Source: Pelomonas sp. BJYL3 (GTDB taxonomy: Bacteria > Pseudomonadota > Gammaproteobacteria > Burkholderiales > Burkholderiaceae_C). From it: a stretch of DNA of 64,000 nucleotides. The DNA is taken from positions 310,001 through 374,000 of the forward strand of contig NZ_JANZKX010000002.1 in the NCBI RefSeq assembly GCF_027257975.1, read 5' to 3'. The notes beneath the pieces were generated by a model. The model made no database searches. It was not told the DNA's origin and was given only the letters and a program-made list of their open reading frames with translations. The position numbers and the translations under genes were made by a program. Of the stretch, positions 8,643 through 16,746 are shown piece after piece. Position 1 is the stretch's first letter. Each line of letters begins with the position of its first letter.

Positions 8643-9362
8643 ATGCCATTGATCGCTACGCTTGCGCTGGCGGCTTCGGGCCTCGCCCTGCCTCACTGCT
8701 CCTGGGACCGCCCGGGGGTCAATCCTTTCATGGGCGATGTGGTGGAGGCTGTCGACGACTACAAGGACATCCCCGAGGCCACGCGGCTGAAGCTCAAGAA
8801 GCGCATGAGCGAGCGCCAGTACGAGGACATGGTCACCATCCAGCGCGACAGCATCACCGGCAAGAGCGAGTACGGTGCCGAGATCCGCGACATGCACTAC
8901 GGCGCCAGCGGCAATGTCTGCCGCACCGTCACGCGCAAGAAGTGGTCTTCCGAGCATGCCGAGCGCGGCCTGGTCTATTGCGAGGACAACCACTGCGTGG
9001 TCGTGCCCACCGTGTGCCGCAACGTGAGCCGCATCAGGCGCCTGCCCGTCAAGCCGGTGGCGGCCCTGCCGGCCTTCGCGGAGAACATCATCGGCGCCAA
9101 GTCCGAGGTCGATGATGCGCCGCTGCTGATCGATCCGCCGGCCGCCGGTGTGATCGACAACCTGCCCAGCGATCGCAACAGCTTCGCCCAGGTGGCCAAC
9201 CTGCCCACCGACACCGGCAGCACCAACTTCACCCCGACGCCGGGCGGCACGCCGCAGATTCCTGCCGGCGCGGTCACGCCCGTGCCCGAACCGCAGGTCT
9301 GGCTGATGTTCGTCGCCGGGCTGGTGGCCATGGGCTTCAAGGCGCGCCGCCGCCGCCACTGA
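8643..9362 (+). CDS. MHFG-family PEP-CTERM protein
   Basis: A 239-aa exported protein. The N-terminus is a short signal peptide (LIATLALAASGLAL). The motif DMHYGASGNVC fits the MHFG-type PEP-CTERM family. Four more Cys follow (YCEDNHCVVVPTVC). The C-terminus is a complete sorting tag: VPEP, a hydrophobic helix, then an Arg-rich end (KARRRRH). Such proteins are processed by exosortase and its partners at the inner membrane and sent to the cell surface or exopolysaccharide. No exosortase is in this window. ATG 8643 follows GGGACTCACC, a weak ribosome site. Confidence 0.85.
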   Translation: MPLIATLALAASGLALPHCSWDRPGVNPFMGDVVEAVDDYKDIPEATRLKLKKRMSERQYEDMVTIQRDSITGKSEYGAEIRDMHYGASGNVCRTVTRKKWSSEHAERGLVYCEDNHCVVVPTVCRNVSRIRRLPVKPVAALPAFAENIIGAKSEVDDAPLLIDPPAAGVIDNLPSDRNSFAQVANLPTDTGSTNFTPTPGGTPQIPAGAVTPVPEPQVWLMFVAGLVAMGFKARRRRH

Positions 9363-9382
9363 GGCGGCGCCGTCCCCTGACA

Positions 9383-9406
9383 AAGGGCCGCTTCGCAGCG
9401 GCCCTT
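9383..9406. terminator. Bidirectional terminator between the PEP-CTERM gene and uvrA
   Basis: Perfect inverted repeat AAGGGCCGCT/AGCGGCCCTT lying between two convergent stop codons. Confidence 0.75.
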
Positions 9407-9424
9407 CTGCCGAGTGCGCGGGCC

Positions 9425-12295
9425 TCAGCCGCGCGCCAGCAGCGGCGCCAGGTAGCGCCCGGTGTGGCTGTCTTCACAGGCGGCCAGCGCCTCAGGCGTG
9501 CCGGCCAGCAGCAGGCGGCCGCCGCCGGAGCCGCCTTCGGGGCCCATGTCGATCAGCCAGTCGGCGGTCTTGATGACATCGAGGTTGTGCTCGATCACCA
9601 CGATGGTGTTGCCCGCATCGCGCAGCGCATGCAGCACCTTCAGCAGCAGCTGGATGTCACCGAAGTGCAGGCCGGTGGTGGGCTCGTCCAGGATGTAGAG
9701 CGTGCGGCCGGTGTCGCGCTTGGAGAGCTCCAGCGCCAGCTTCACCCGCTGCGCCTCGCCGCCGGACAGCGTGGTCGCGCTCTGCCCCAGCTTCACGTAG
9801 CCCAGACCCACGTCCATCAGCGTATGCAGCTTGCGCGCGATGCTGGGCACGGCGCCGAAGTACTCGCAGGCGTCCTCGACCGTCATGTCCAGGACCTGGG
9901 TGATGTTCTTGCCCTTGTAGAGCACCTCCAGGGTCTCGCGGTTGTAGCGCTTGCCGTGGCAGACGTCGCAGGGCACGTAGACATCGGGCAGGAAGTGCAT
10001 CTCCACCTTCAGCACGCCGTCGCCCTGGCAGGACTCGCAGCGCCCGCCGGCCACGTTGAAGCTGAAGCGGCCCGGGCCGTAGCCGCGCTCGCGGGCCGTG
10101 GGCATCTCGGCGAAGAGCTCGCGGATGGGCGTGAACAGCCCCGTGTAGGTGGCGGGGTTGGAGCGCGGCGTGCGGCCGATGGGGGACTGGTCGACGTTGA
10201 TGACCTTGTCGAAGGCCTCCAGGCCCTCGATCTCGTCGTGCGGGGCCGGCTCCTGGTGGCTCTGGTAGAGCTTGCGGGCCACGGCCGCGTAGAGGGTGTC
10301 GTTCACCAGCGTGCTCTTGCCTGAGCCGGACACGCCGGTCACGCAGGTCAGCAGGCCCACGGGGAACTCCACCGTCACGCCCTTGAGGTTGTTGCCGCGT
10401 GCATTGACGATCTTCAGCGTGCGCGGGTCGGTGCTTTCGGCCAGGCTGTGGCGCTTCTTCGGGACCTCGATGCGTTCGGCGCCGCTCAGGTAGCGGCCGG
10501 TCAGCGAGTCGGGGTTCGCGGCCACCTCCTCGGGCGTGCCCTGCGCGATGATGCGGCCGCCGTGCACGCCGGCGCCGGGTCCGAGGTCCAGCACGTGGTC
10601 GGCGGCACGGATGGCGTCCTCGTCATGCTCGACCACCAGCACCGAGTTGCCCAGGTCGCGCAGGCGGCGCAGGGTGGCGATGAGGCGGTCGTTGTCGCGC
10701 TGGTGCAGGCCGATGGAGGGCTCGTCCAGCACGTACATGACGCCGGTGAGGCCGGAGCCGATCTGCGAGGCCAGGCGGATGCGCTGCGCCTCACCGCCGG
10801 AGAGGGTGTCGGCGCTGCGGTCCAGGCTCAGGTAGTTGAGACCCACGTCGTTGAGGAAGCGCAGCCGCGCGGCGATCTCGCGCACGACCTTGTCGCCGAT
10901 CTCGGCCTTGGCGCCCTTGAGCTTGAGCCCCTCGAAATAGTCCAGGCATTCGCGCAGCGTGGCGTGCTCGACCTCGTAGATGGGCCGGCCCTTCACCGCG
11001 GCGTCGGCCGGCTGCAGCAGCACGTGGCGCGCCTCGCGGCGCAGGCGCGAGCCTTCGCAGTCGGGGCAGGCCTTGGGGGCCATGTAGCGGGCGAGGTCCT
11101 CGCGCACGGCGCTGGAGTCGGTCTCGCGATAGCGGCGCTGCAGATTGGGCAGGATGCCCTCGAAGGGATGCGAGCGCTTGACGGAACGCTTCTTGCCGTT
11201 GGCCCCTTCGGCCTCGTAGGTGAAGGCGATGTCCTCGGTGCCCGAGCCGTGCAGCAGCACCTGGCGGGCCTGCTCCGGCAGCTCCTCGAAGGGCAGCTCC
11301 AGGTCGAAGCGGTAGTGGCGGGCCACCGACTCCAGCAGCGAGTAGGTGTAGCCATTGCGGCGGTCCCAGCCCTTGACCGCGCCGCTGGCCAGGCTCAGGG
11401 TGGGGAAGGCCACCACGCGCTCGGGGTCCATCACCGTCACCTGGCCCAGGCCCTCGCAGCTGGGGCAGGCGCCCACGGGCGAGTTGAAGGAGAAGAGCCG
11501 CGGCTCCAGCTCGGGCAGGGAGTAGCTGCAGATGGGGCAGGCGAACTTGCTGGAGAAGATCTGCTCGGTGCCCTGGTCCATGTCCAGCACCAGCGCGCGG
11601 CCCTCGGCCAGGCGCAGCGCGGCCTCGAAGCTCTCGGCCAGGCGCTGGCGCAGGGCCTCGGCGCTGTCGGCCTTGAGGCGCACGCGGTCGATGACCACGT
11701 CGATGTCGTGCTTCTCGGCCTTCTTGAGGGCCGGCAGGTCCGGCACCTCCACCGTCACGCCGTCCACGCGGAAGCGCACATAGCCCTGGGCCTGCAGGTC
11801 CTGGAAGAGCTCCAGGAACTCGCCCTTGCGGTCCCGCACCACGGGCGCCAGCAGCATCAGCTTGCTGCCCTCGGGCAGGGCCAGCACGGCGTCGACCATC
11901 TGACCCACGCTCTGCGCCTCCAGGGGCAGACCGTGGTCGGGGCAGAAGGGCGTGCCGGCGCGGGCATAGAGCAGGCGCAGGTAGTCGTGGATCTCGGTGA
12001 CCGTGCCCACGGTGGAGCGCGGGTTGTGGCTGGTGGCCTTCTGCTCGATGGAGATGGCCGGCGAGAGGCCCTCGATCACATCGACCTCGGGCTTGTCCAT
12101 CAGCTGCAGGAACTGGCGGGCGTAGGCCGAGAGGCTTTCCACGTAGCGGCGCTGGCCTTCGGCGTAGAGCGTGTCGAAGGCGAGGCTGGACTTGCCCGAG
12201 CCCGACAGGCCCGTGATCACCACCAGCTGGTTGCGCGGCAGGTCGACGTCGATGTTCTTGAGGTTGTGGGTGCGCGCGCCGCGGACCCGGATCAT
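9425..12295 (-). CDS. uvrA: Excinuclease ABC subunit A
   Basis: DNA damage recognition ATPase of nucleotide excision repair; loads UvrB at lesions. The protein has two ABC modules, each with Walker A ([30 protein letters not shown]) and signature ([24 protein letters not shown]). Two CxxC...CxxC zinc fingers are visible (CPICSY...CPSC; CESC...CDVC). The start at 12295 (MIRVRGART) matches the family N-terminus and has GGAG six bases upstream, giving 956 aa. An in-frame ATG at 12343 would add 16 residues. No clear LexA box was found in the upstream gap. Confidence 0.97.
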   Translation of the reverse strand: MIRVRGARTHNLKNIDVDLPRNQLVVITGLSGSGKSSLAFDTLYAEGQRRYVESLSAYARQFLQLMDKPEVDVIEGLSPAISIEQKATSHNPRSTVGTVTEIHDYLRLLYARAGTPFCPDHGLPLEAQSVGQMVDAVLALPEGSKLMLLAPVVRDRKGEFLELFQDLQAQGYVRFRVDGVTVEVPDLPALKKAEKHDIDVVIDRVRLKADSAEALRQRLAESFEAALRLAEGRALVLDMDQGTEQIFSSKFACPICSYSLPELEPRLFSFNSPVGACPSCEGLGQVTVMDPERVVAFPTLSLASGAVKGWDRRNGYTYSLLESVARHYRFDLELPFEELPEQARQVLLHGSGTEDIAFTYEAEGANGKKRSVKRSHPFEGILPNLQRRYRETDSSAVREDLARYMAPKACPDCEGSRLRREARHVLLQPADAAVKGRPIYEVEHATLRECLDYFEGLKLKGAKAEIGDKVVREIAARLRFLNDVGLNYLSLDRSADTLSGGEAQRIRLASQIGSGLTGVMYVLDEPSIGLHQRDNDRLIATLRRLRDLGNSVLVVEHDEDAIRAADHVLDLGPGAGVHGGRIIAQGTPEEVAANPDSLTGRYLSGAERIEVPKKRHSLAESTDPRTLKIVNARGNNLKGVTVEFPVGLLTCVTGVSGSGKSTLVNDTLYAAVARKLYQSHQEPAPHDEIEGLEAFDKVINVDQSPIGRTPRSNPATYTGLFTPIRELFAEMPTARERGYGPGRFSFNVAGGRCESCQGDGVLKVEMHFLPDVYVPCDVCHGKRYNRETLEVLYKGKNITQVLDMTVEDACEYFGAVPSIARKLHTLMDVGLGYVKLGQSATTLSGGEAQRVKLALELSKRDTGRTLYILDEPTTGLHFGDIQLLLKVLHALRDAGNTIVVIEHNLDVIKTADWLIDMGPEGGSGGGRLLLAGTPEALAACEDSHTGRYLAPLLARG

Positions 12296-12524
12296 GGGGC
12301 TCTCCAGCGAGGTCAGGGCACGGGGGGTGGGCTCAGTGGACATGCGCGTCGCGGCAAGGGGAAACCCGCCATGATAGGCCGAGTGCGCCGTCCTGGCGCT
12401 GCATCAGCTGCCAGGGCTTGTCAGCAGCTTCAGACATCCGTGTTAATCCCCCGATTCGTGGCTCTCCAACTGTTGCAGCATCGCTGACAATTCGTTGCAT
12501 TGCGCAGTTCGCCTGGAGACAAGC

Positions 12525-13748
12525 TTGAGTGAAGAAACCCGTCAGCGCAAATCGTGGCTGGATGGCTTCATGGCTTATCCGCTGCCGGCGGGGTTGGACG
12601 AGGAGGTGGCACGCCGCAACATCGTGCTGCTGGACCAGAAGCTCTACCAGCTCTGGAGCCTCGGTGAGAACCTGATCTACGCCTGGACCCCCAGCGAGCA
12701 CGGCCTGGAGGTGCTGCTGGCACCACATGCCCTGCTCACCGAGTTCACCGAGCGCGCGCCCGGCGGTGCCGAGCGCATGCGCCGCGCCACCATGCTGGAG
12801 ACCCTGCTGGCCCAGCAGGAGCATCTGAGCGCCGAGGCCTTCCAGGCCACGGCCCGCGAGCTGGAGCTCAAGCCCCTGCACGTGGCCCTGCCCTTCTCGC
12901 CCAGCGACGGCCTGGGCCTGCGCCTGGTGGCCGCCATCGTCGAGCGCTACGGCATCCGCCTGGTCGAGGACCGCGCCGTGATCCTGCTGGACGCCGTGGG
13001 CTTCTCGCTGCTGACGCCGCTGGAGCAGGTGGTGCAGTTGAGCAGCCTGTCCTGCTCGGTGAACGCGGCCTACGCCAAGCTGCTGGACCGCGAGATCAAC
13101 ATCAACTTCGCCCGCACCACCACGGGCGACGGCTTCTACATCTGGAACCGCATGCGCGGCATGGCGGCCAATGTGGAGCTCTACCAGCTGCTGCAGTTCA
13201 TCCTGGCCGACAACGCCCTGGCCCGCGAGCGCGCCACGCGCAAGGGCACGGTGCCGCGGCTGCGCGCCTGCTTCCACGTGGGTTCGCACTACGAGTTCTA
13301 TCAGAGCGAGGGCCTGAACCCGACCTCGTTCAGCTACCTGGTGGGCCAGGTGACCATCGAGCTGGCGCGCATGATCGAGCGCGCACTGCCGGGGCAGATC
13401 CTGGTCGGCAAGTTCTACACCGCGATGCGCGACGCCGACGACGAGATGCTGATGGTGGACAGCAAGGACTTCGTCGACTGCACGCGTGCGCCCCTGCAGG
13501 CCCTCAACGGCCTGGCCCTGGGCGGCTCGGAGATCGACGAGATCGCCTGCTACCTCACCGGTCAGCGCGACACGGCCTTCGGCGGCAGCTACGGCATCAA
13601 TGAGTACGAGATCCAGGACAAGCACGGCCTGCTGCACCGGGTCTACAACGCCAAGATCAACATCCACCGCCGCCATGGCGAGCCCATCTATCTGGGCCTG
13701 CGCGAGGACGACCTGGCCGGCTTCCACGCCCGCATCGTCAATGGCTGA
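12525..13748 (+). CDS. Class III nucleotidyl cyclase-like protein
   Basis: A 407-aa soluble protein. Residues 150-330 look like a divergent adenylate/guanylate cyclase fold: LLDAVGFSLLTPLEQV (metal Asp156), TTGDGFYIW (second metal Asp202) and a late G-x-x-x-x-x-x-A-R segment followed by ALPGQILVG. At the place where active cyclases have Asn this protein has Ile, while the Arg is kept, so activity is uncertain. The N-terminal 150 residues are unassigned. I choose TTG 12525 because GGAG lies eight bases before it; a TTG at 12495 is also in frame and no early ATG exists. It is divergent from uvrA. Confidence 0.6.
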   Translation: MSEETRQRKSWLDGFMAYPLPAGLDEEVARRNIVLLDQKLYQLWSLGENLIYAWTPSEHGLEVLLAPHALLTEFTERAPGGAERMRRATMLETLLAQQEHLSAEAFQATARELELKPLHVALPFSPSDGLGLRLVAAIVERYGIRLVEDRAVILLDAVGFSLLTPLEQVVQLSSLSCSVNAAYAKLLDREININFARTTTGDGFYIWNRMRGMAANVELYQLLQFILADNALARERATRKGTVPRLRACFHVGSHYEFYQSEGLNPTSFSYLVGQVTIELARMIERALPGQILVGKFYTAMRDADDEMLMVDSKDFVDCTRAPLQALNGLALGGSEIDEIACYLTGQRDTAFGGSYGINEYEIQDKHGLLHRVYNAKINIHRRHGEPIYLGLREDDLAGFHARIVNG

Positions 13749-13923
13749 ACCCCCGGTGCTTGTCCCCTGAATTTGCTCCACAATCGCGGCGGCCTCCAGC
13801 GACCCGGACGAGGACTGCGCCACCCTGCGGCCCTGCCGCAGGGCGGTGACAGCGGGCAGGAGGCGAGCCACGAACGGCGGTCGCCTTGAGCGAACCGCCC
13901 CTCTTTTGGAGCGAGGGAATCAA

Positions 13924-15900
13924 ATGAATGAAGGCATGAAGCGCCTGGCCGCATCGCTGCGGCCCGGCTTGGCAATGGGCGCCGCGGCGGCCCTGCTGGC
14001 GGCTTGCGGCGGGGGCGGCGGAACGGGGACGGAAATCCAGCCCGGACCCACCCCCTGCGCCCCCGGCTCGGTGATGCTGCTGGCCTCCAACGCGCAGGCC
14101 GGCCGCAATGTGGAAGTGCAGGCCCAGGCCTGCGGCTTCACACTGGGCGACCCGCAATGGACGCAGACCCAGGGCGCGACCCTGCCCCTGATGTCCGCCC
14201 GTTCGGCGGCGATCAGCGTGGAGCCCGCGGCGGGCGACTACGGCTTCAGCCTGAGCTACCTGGATCCCCAGGGCCAGCGCAAGTCGCAGGCCGTGCAGCT
14301 GTCGGTGCCGGCGTCCACGGAGCCGGCACTGGTCGTGCGCGGCGATGCCTCGCTGTGGAGCGGCAATGGCGCGTCGCTGCGCGCCTGGCTGCCCTCGCTG
14401 AGCGCCGCCGAGGCCGCGGGTGCCACCTACACCTGGACCCAGACCGAGGGCCCGACCGCCCTGAGCCTGCAGGGCCAGGACACCGCCCGCCTCCTGTTCA
14501 AGGGGCCGGAGGTGAGCAAGGACGTGGCGATGAGGTTCCGCGTCGACGTCAAGCTCGCCACGGGCCAGACGCTGAGCCAGGCCTTCCAGGTCCTGCTGCA
14601 GCCGCAGCCGGGCCGCGCCTTGCAGCCGCTGTTCGATGCCAGCAACCCCAGCTCGCGCGTCTACCCCTGGCTGCGCAACGGTGCCCATGCCGAGGCCCTG
14701 GCCGCCTGCATCTACAGCCCCGCGCTCGACGGCGGCAATCTCTGCCCCATGAGCCGCCTGCCCATGCTGGGCACCGAGACCGGCGGCGCCACGCCCACCG
14801 TGGAGCAGGTCATGGCCCGCGTGCTGGTCAGCCATGACTGGATGGCCCAGGTCTTCGAGCGCTACCTGCGCGAGCAGGACGTCCATGGCGACTTCCGCAA
14901 CCTGCTGAAGGCGACCACCGCCGTGGTGATCGGTGCCCGCGTGCGTCCGGCCTTCTACTGGAAGGCCACCGGCGCCATCTACCTGGACGCCAGCTACCTG
15001 TGGCTGACGCCGCAGCAGCGCGACACGGTCAGCGAGACCCCCGACCCGCGCGCCGACTTCGGCGGCGACCTGGGCTACACCATGCTGTGGCGCTACGTGA
15101 AGGACAAGGACTACGCCGGCGGCAGCTACCCCATCGCCGAGCGCAAGAGCCGCGAGCTGCCGGACCTGCATGCGCGCCTGGGCAGCCTGCTGTACCACGA
15201 GCTGACCCATGCGGGTGACTTCACCCCGCCGCGCCTGCACAGCGTGCTCAACCCGGCCCTGCGTGTCTATGACATCCAAGCGGGCGTGACCGCCTCTGAG
15301 GACCTGGCCGCCAAGCTGCCGCTGCAGTCCGCCGAGATGGTGGCCCTGGGCAAGGTGCAGTTCTTCGGCAAGGCCTCGACGGCCGTGCAGCGCGCCTACA
15401 CGCCGCAGGACATCACCGGCTTCTTCGCACCCGATCGCGCGACGGACGAGTACAACTACTCCCTGCCCGACAGCACCACCGTGGGCCGCGAGGACGCCGC
15501 CATGCTGGCCGAGGAGGCCATGATGCAGCTGCGCTTCGGCATCCTGCGCGACGTGGCCATCACCCCGCCCCTGACGGCCACCAGCACCAGCTCGAACATC
15601 ATCGTCAGCTGGGGCCAGCGAGGCCGTGTGGGCGAGGCGAGGATCAAGCCGCGCGTGGCCCTGGTGATGTCCCAGGTCATGCCCTGGGTCGCCGCCAGCG
15701 AGCTGGACAAGCTGGCCGCGCCCCAGACCCTGCCGGCCGGCAGGAGCTGGCTGGCCACGCTGGACCCCGCCGCCGCGGCCCACCCGTCCGAGGCCCTGCG
15801 CCGCCAGGCCGACGAGGCCCTGCAGGACATGGGCGGCCGCCGCCAGGAGCGTCGTCGCGCCGCGAACCTGCAGCGCGATTTCCGGCAATCTGCCCAGTGA
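13924..15900 (+). CDS. Large lipoprotein with zinc-metalloprotease motif (HELTH)
   Basis: A 658-aa protein with a lipoprotein signal (ALLAACGGGGG), so probably anchored in the outer membrane. Residues 30-230 contain Ig-like beta repeats (TYTWTQTEGPTALSLQGQD). The C-terminal half has HELTHAGDF (His425, Glu426, His429), a zincin-type zinc site, with more acidic residues downstream that may be the third ligand. I do not recognise the exact family. Its start has GAGGGA upstream. The gene stands alone between the cyclase-like gene and a solute-binding protein gene. Protease activity is inferred only from the motif. Confidence 0.65.
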   Translation: MNEGMKRLAASLRPGLAMGAAAALLAACGGGGGTGTEIQPGPTPCAPGSVMLLASNAQAGRNVEVQAQACGFTLGDPQWTQTQGATLPLMSARSAAISVEPAAGDYGFSLSYLDPQGQRKSQAVQLSVPASTEPALVVRGDASLWSGNGASLRAWLPSLSAAEAAGATYTWTQTEGPTALSLQGQDTARLLFKGPEVSKDVAMRFRVDVKLATGQTLSQAFQVLLQPQPGRALQPLFDASNPSSRVYPWLRNGAHAEALAACIYSPALDGGNLCPMSRLPMLGTETGGATPTVEQVMARVLVSHDWMAQVFERYLREQDVHGDFRNLLKATTAVVIGARVRPAFYWKATGAIYLDASYLWLTPQQRDTVSETPDPRADFGGDLGYTMLWRYVKDKDYAGGSYPIAERKSRELPDLHARLGSLLYHELTHAGDFTPPRLHSVLNPALRVYDIQAGVTASEDLAAKLPLQSAEMVALGKVQFFGKASTAVQRAYTPQDITGFFAPDRATDEYNYSLPDSTTVGREDAAMLAEEAMMQLRFGILRDVAITPPLTATSTSSNIIVSWGQRGRVGEARIKPRVALVMSQVMPWVAASELDKLAAPQTLPAGRSWLATLDPAAAAHPSEALRRQADEALQDMGGRRQERRRAANLQRDFRQSAQ

Positions 15901-15961
15901 TGCGGGCCTGAGCGCCGGCGCCCGGCCGGGCTTCGGGGCATGAGTCGGGCATGATCCCGCC

Positions 15962-16696
15962 ATGCCCCGAGCGAGCCTTTTTCACCTGAGCCTGTGCTGC
16001 GCCGCGCTCGCCGTCCCGACGGCTGCGCTGGCCGCGGTGCCGCTGGTGATGTTGGTGGATCACAGCGAGGAGATGCCCAGCGCCCGCATCGAGCGCAGCC
16101 AGGTGCAGGAGGGCATCAGCCATGACCTCGCCCAGCTGCTGGGCGAGCGCCTGGGCCGCGAGCCGCGCTTCCTGGTGTTGCCGCGCCGTCGCGTGGCACA
16201 GGCCCTGGCCTCGGGAGAGGCCGACCTGCTGTGCGACTACCTGCCGGCCTGGCTGCCGGGCCCCTTCGCCTGGAGCCGGCCCTTCCTGCCTGGCGCCTAC
16301 TGGGTGGTCACGCGTCGCGAACGCGAGGCGCCGGCTTCGCTGGCGGCGCTGGCCGGCCAGCGCGTGGGGACGGTGCGGGGCTATGCCTACCCGGAGCTGC
16401 AGGCCCGGATGGGCGCCGCGAACTGGCGCGAGGACGCCCCCACGGCCGATGCCAGCCTGCGCATGCTGGCCCTGGGTCGCGTGGACCATGCCGCCGTGTC
16501 CCAGCGCTTCCTGCAGTACCAGCAGCGCATCGGCAGCTTCACCGTGCCCTTGCATGCACCGCTGCCCGTGAGCAGCTACCAGACCCAGTGCGCGCTGTCA
16601 CCGCGCAGCAGCGTCCGGCTGAGCGCCCTCAACCAGGCCCTGGGCGAGATCGTCAGCGATGGCAGCCTGGAGCGCATGCTCCAGCGCTACCGCTGA
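15962..16696 (+). CDS. Periplasmic solute-binding protein, SBP_bac_3-like
   Basis: A 244-aa exported protein with a signal peptide ending near ALAAVPLVM. The body has the two-lobed binding-protein layout of amino-acid binding proteins: GEADLLCDYLP, LAGQRVGTVRGYAYPEL, MLALGRVDHAAV and a C-terminal LNQALGEIVSDGSLERML. No permease or ATPase lies nearby, so it may act as an orphan sensor or with a distant transporter. The ligand cannot be told from sequence. It is convergent with the TonB receptor gene downstream. Confidence 0.75.
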   Translation: MPRASLFHLSLCCAALAVPTAALAAVPLVMLVDHSEEMPSARIERSQVQEGISHDLAQLLGERLGREPRFLVLPRRRVAQALASGEADLLCDYLPAWLPGPFAWSRPFLPGAYWVVTRREREAPASLAALAGQRVGTVRGYAYPELQARMGAANWREDAPTADASLRMLALGRVDHAAVSQRFLQYQQRIGSFTVPLHAPLPVSSYQTQCALSPRSSVRLSALNQALGEIVSDGSLERMLQRYR

Positions 16697-16704
16697 GCGA
16701 CCGC

Positions 16705-16746
16705 CTCACTTGAAGCGGCTCAGTTGAAACAGCTCACTTGAAACGA
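16705..16746. repeat. Three tandem 14-bp repeats over the 3' end of a TonB receptor gene
   Basis: CTCACTTGAAGCGG, CTCAGTTGAAACAG and CTCACTTGAAACGA follow each other without gaps. The third copy encodes the last codons and stop of the receptor gene on the minus strand; the other two lie beyond it, between convergent genes. The copies look like slippage duplications of the gene end. Confidence 0.7.
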
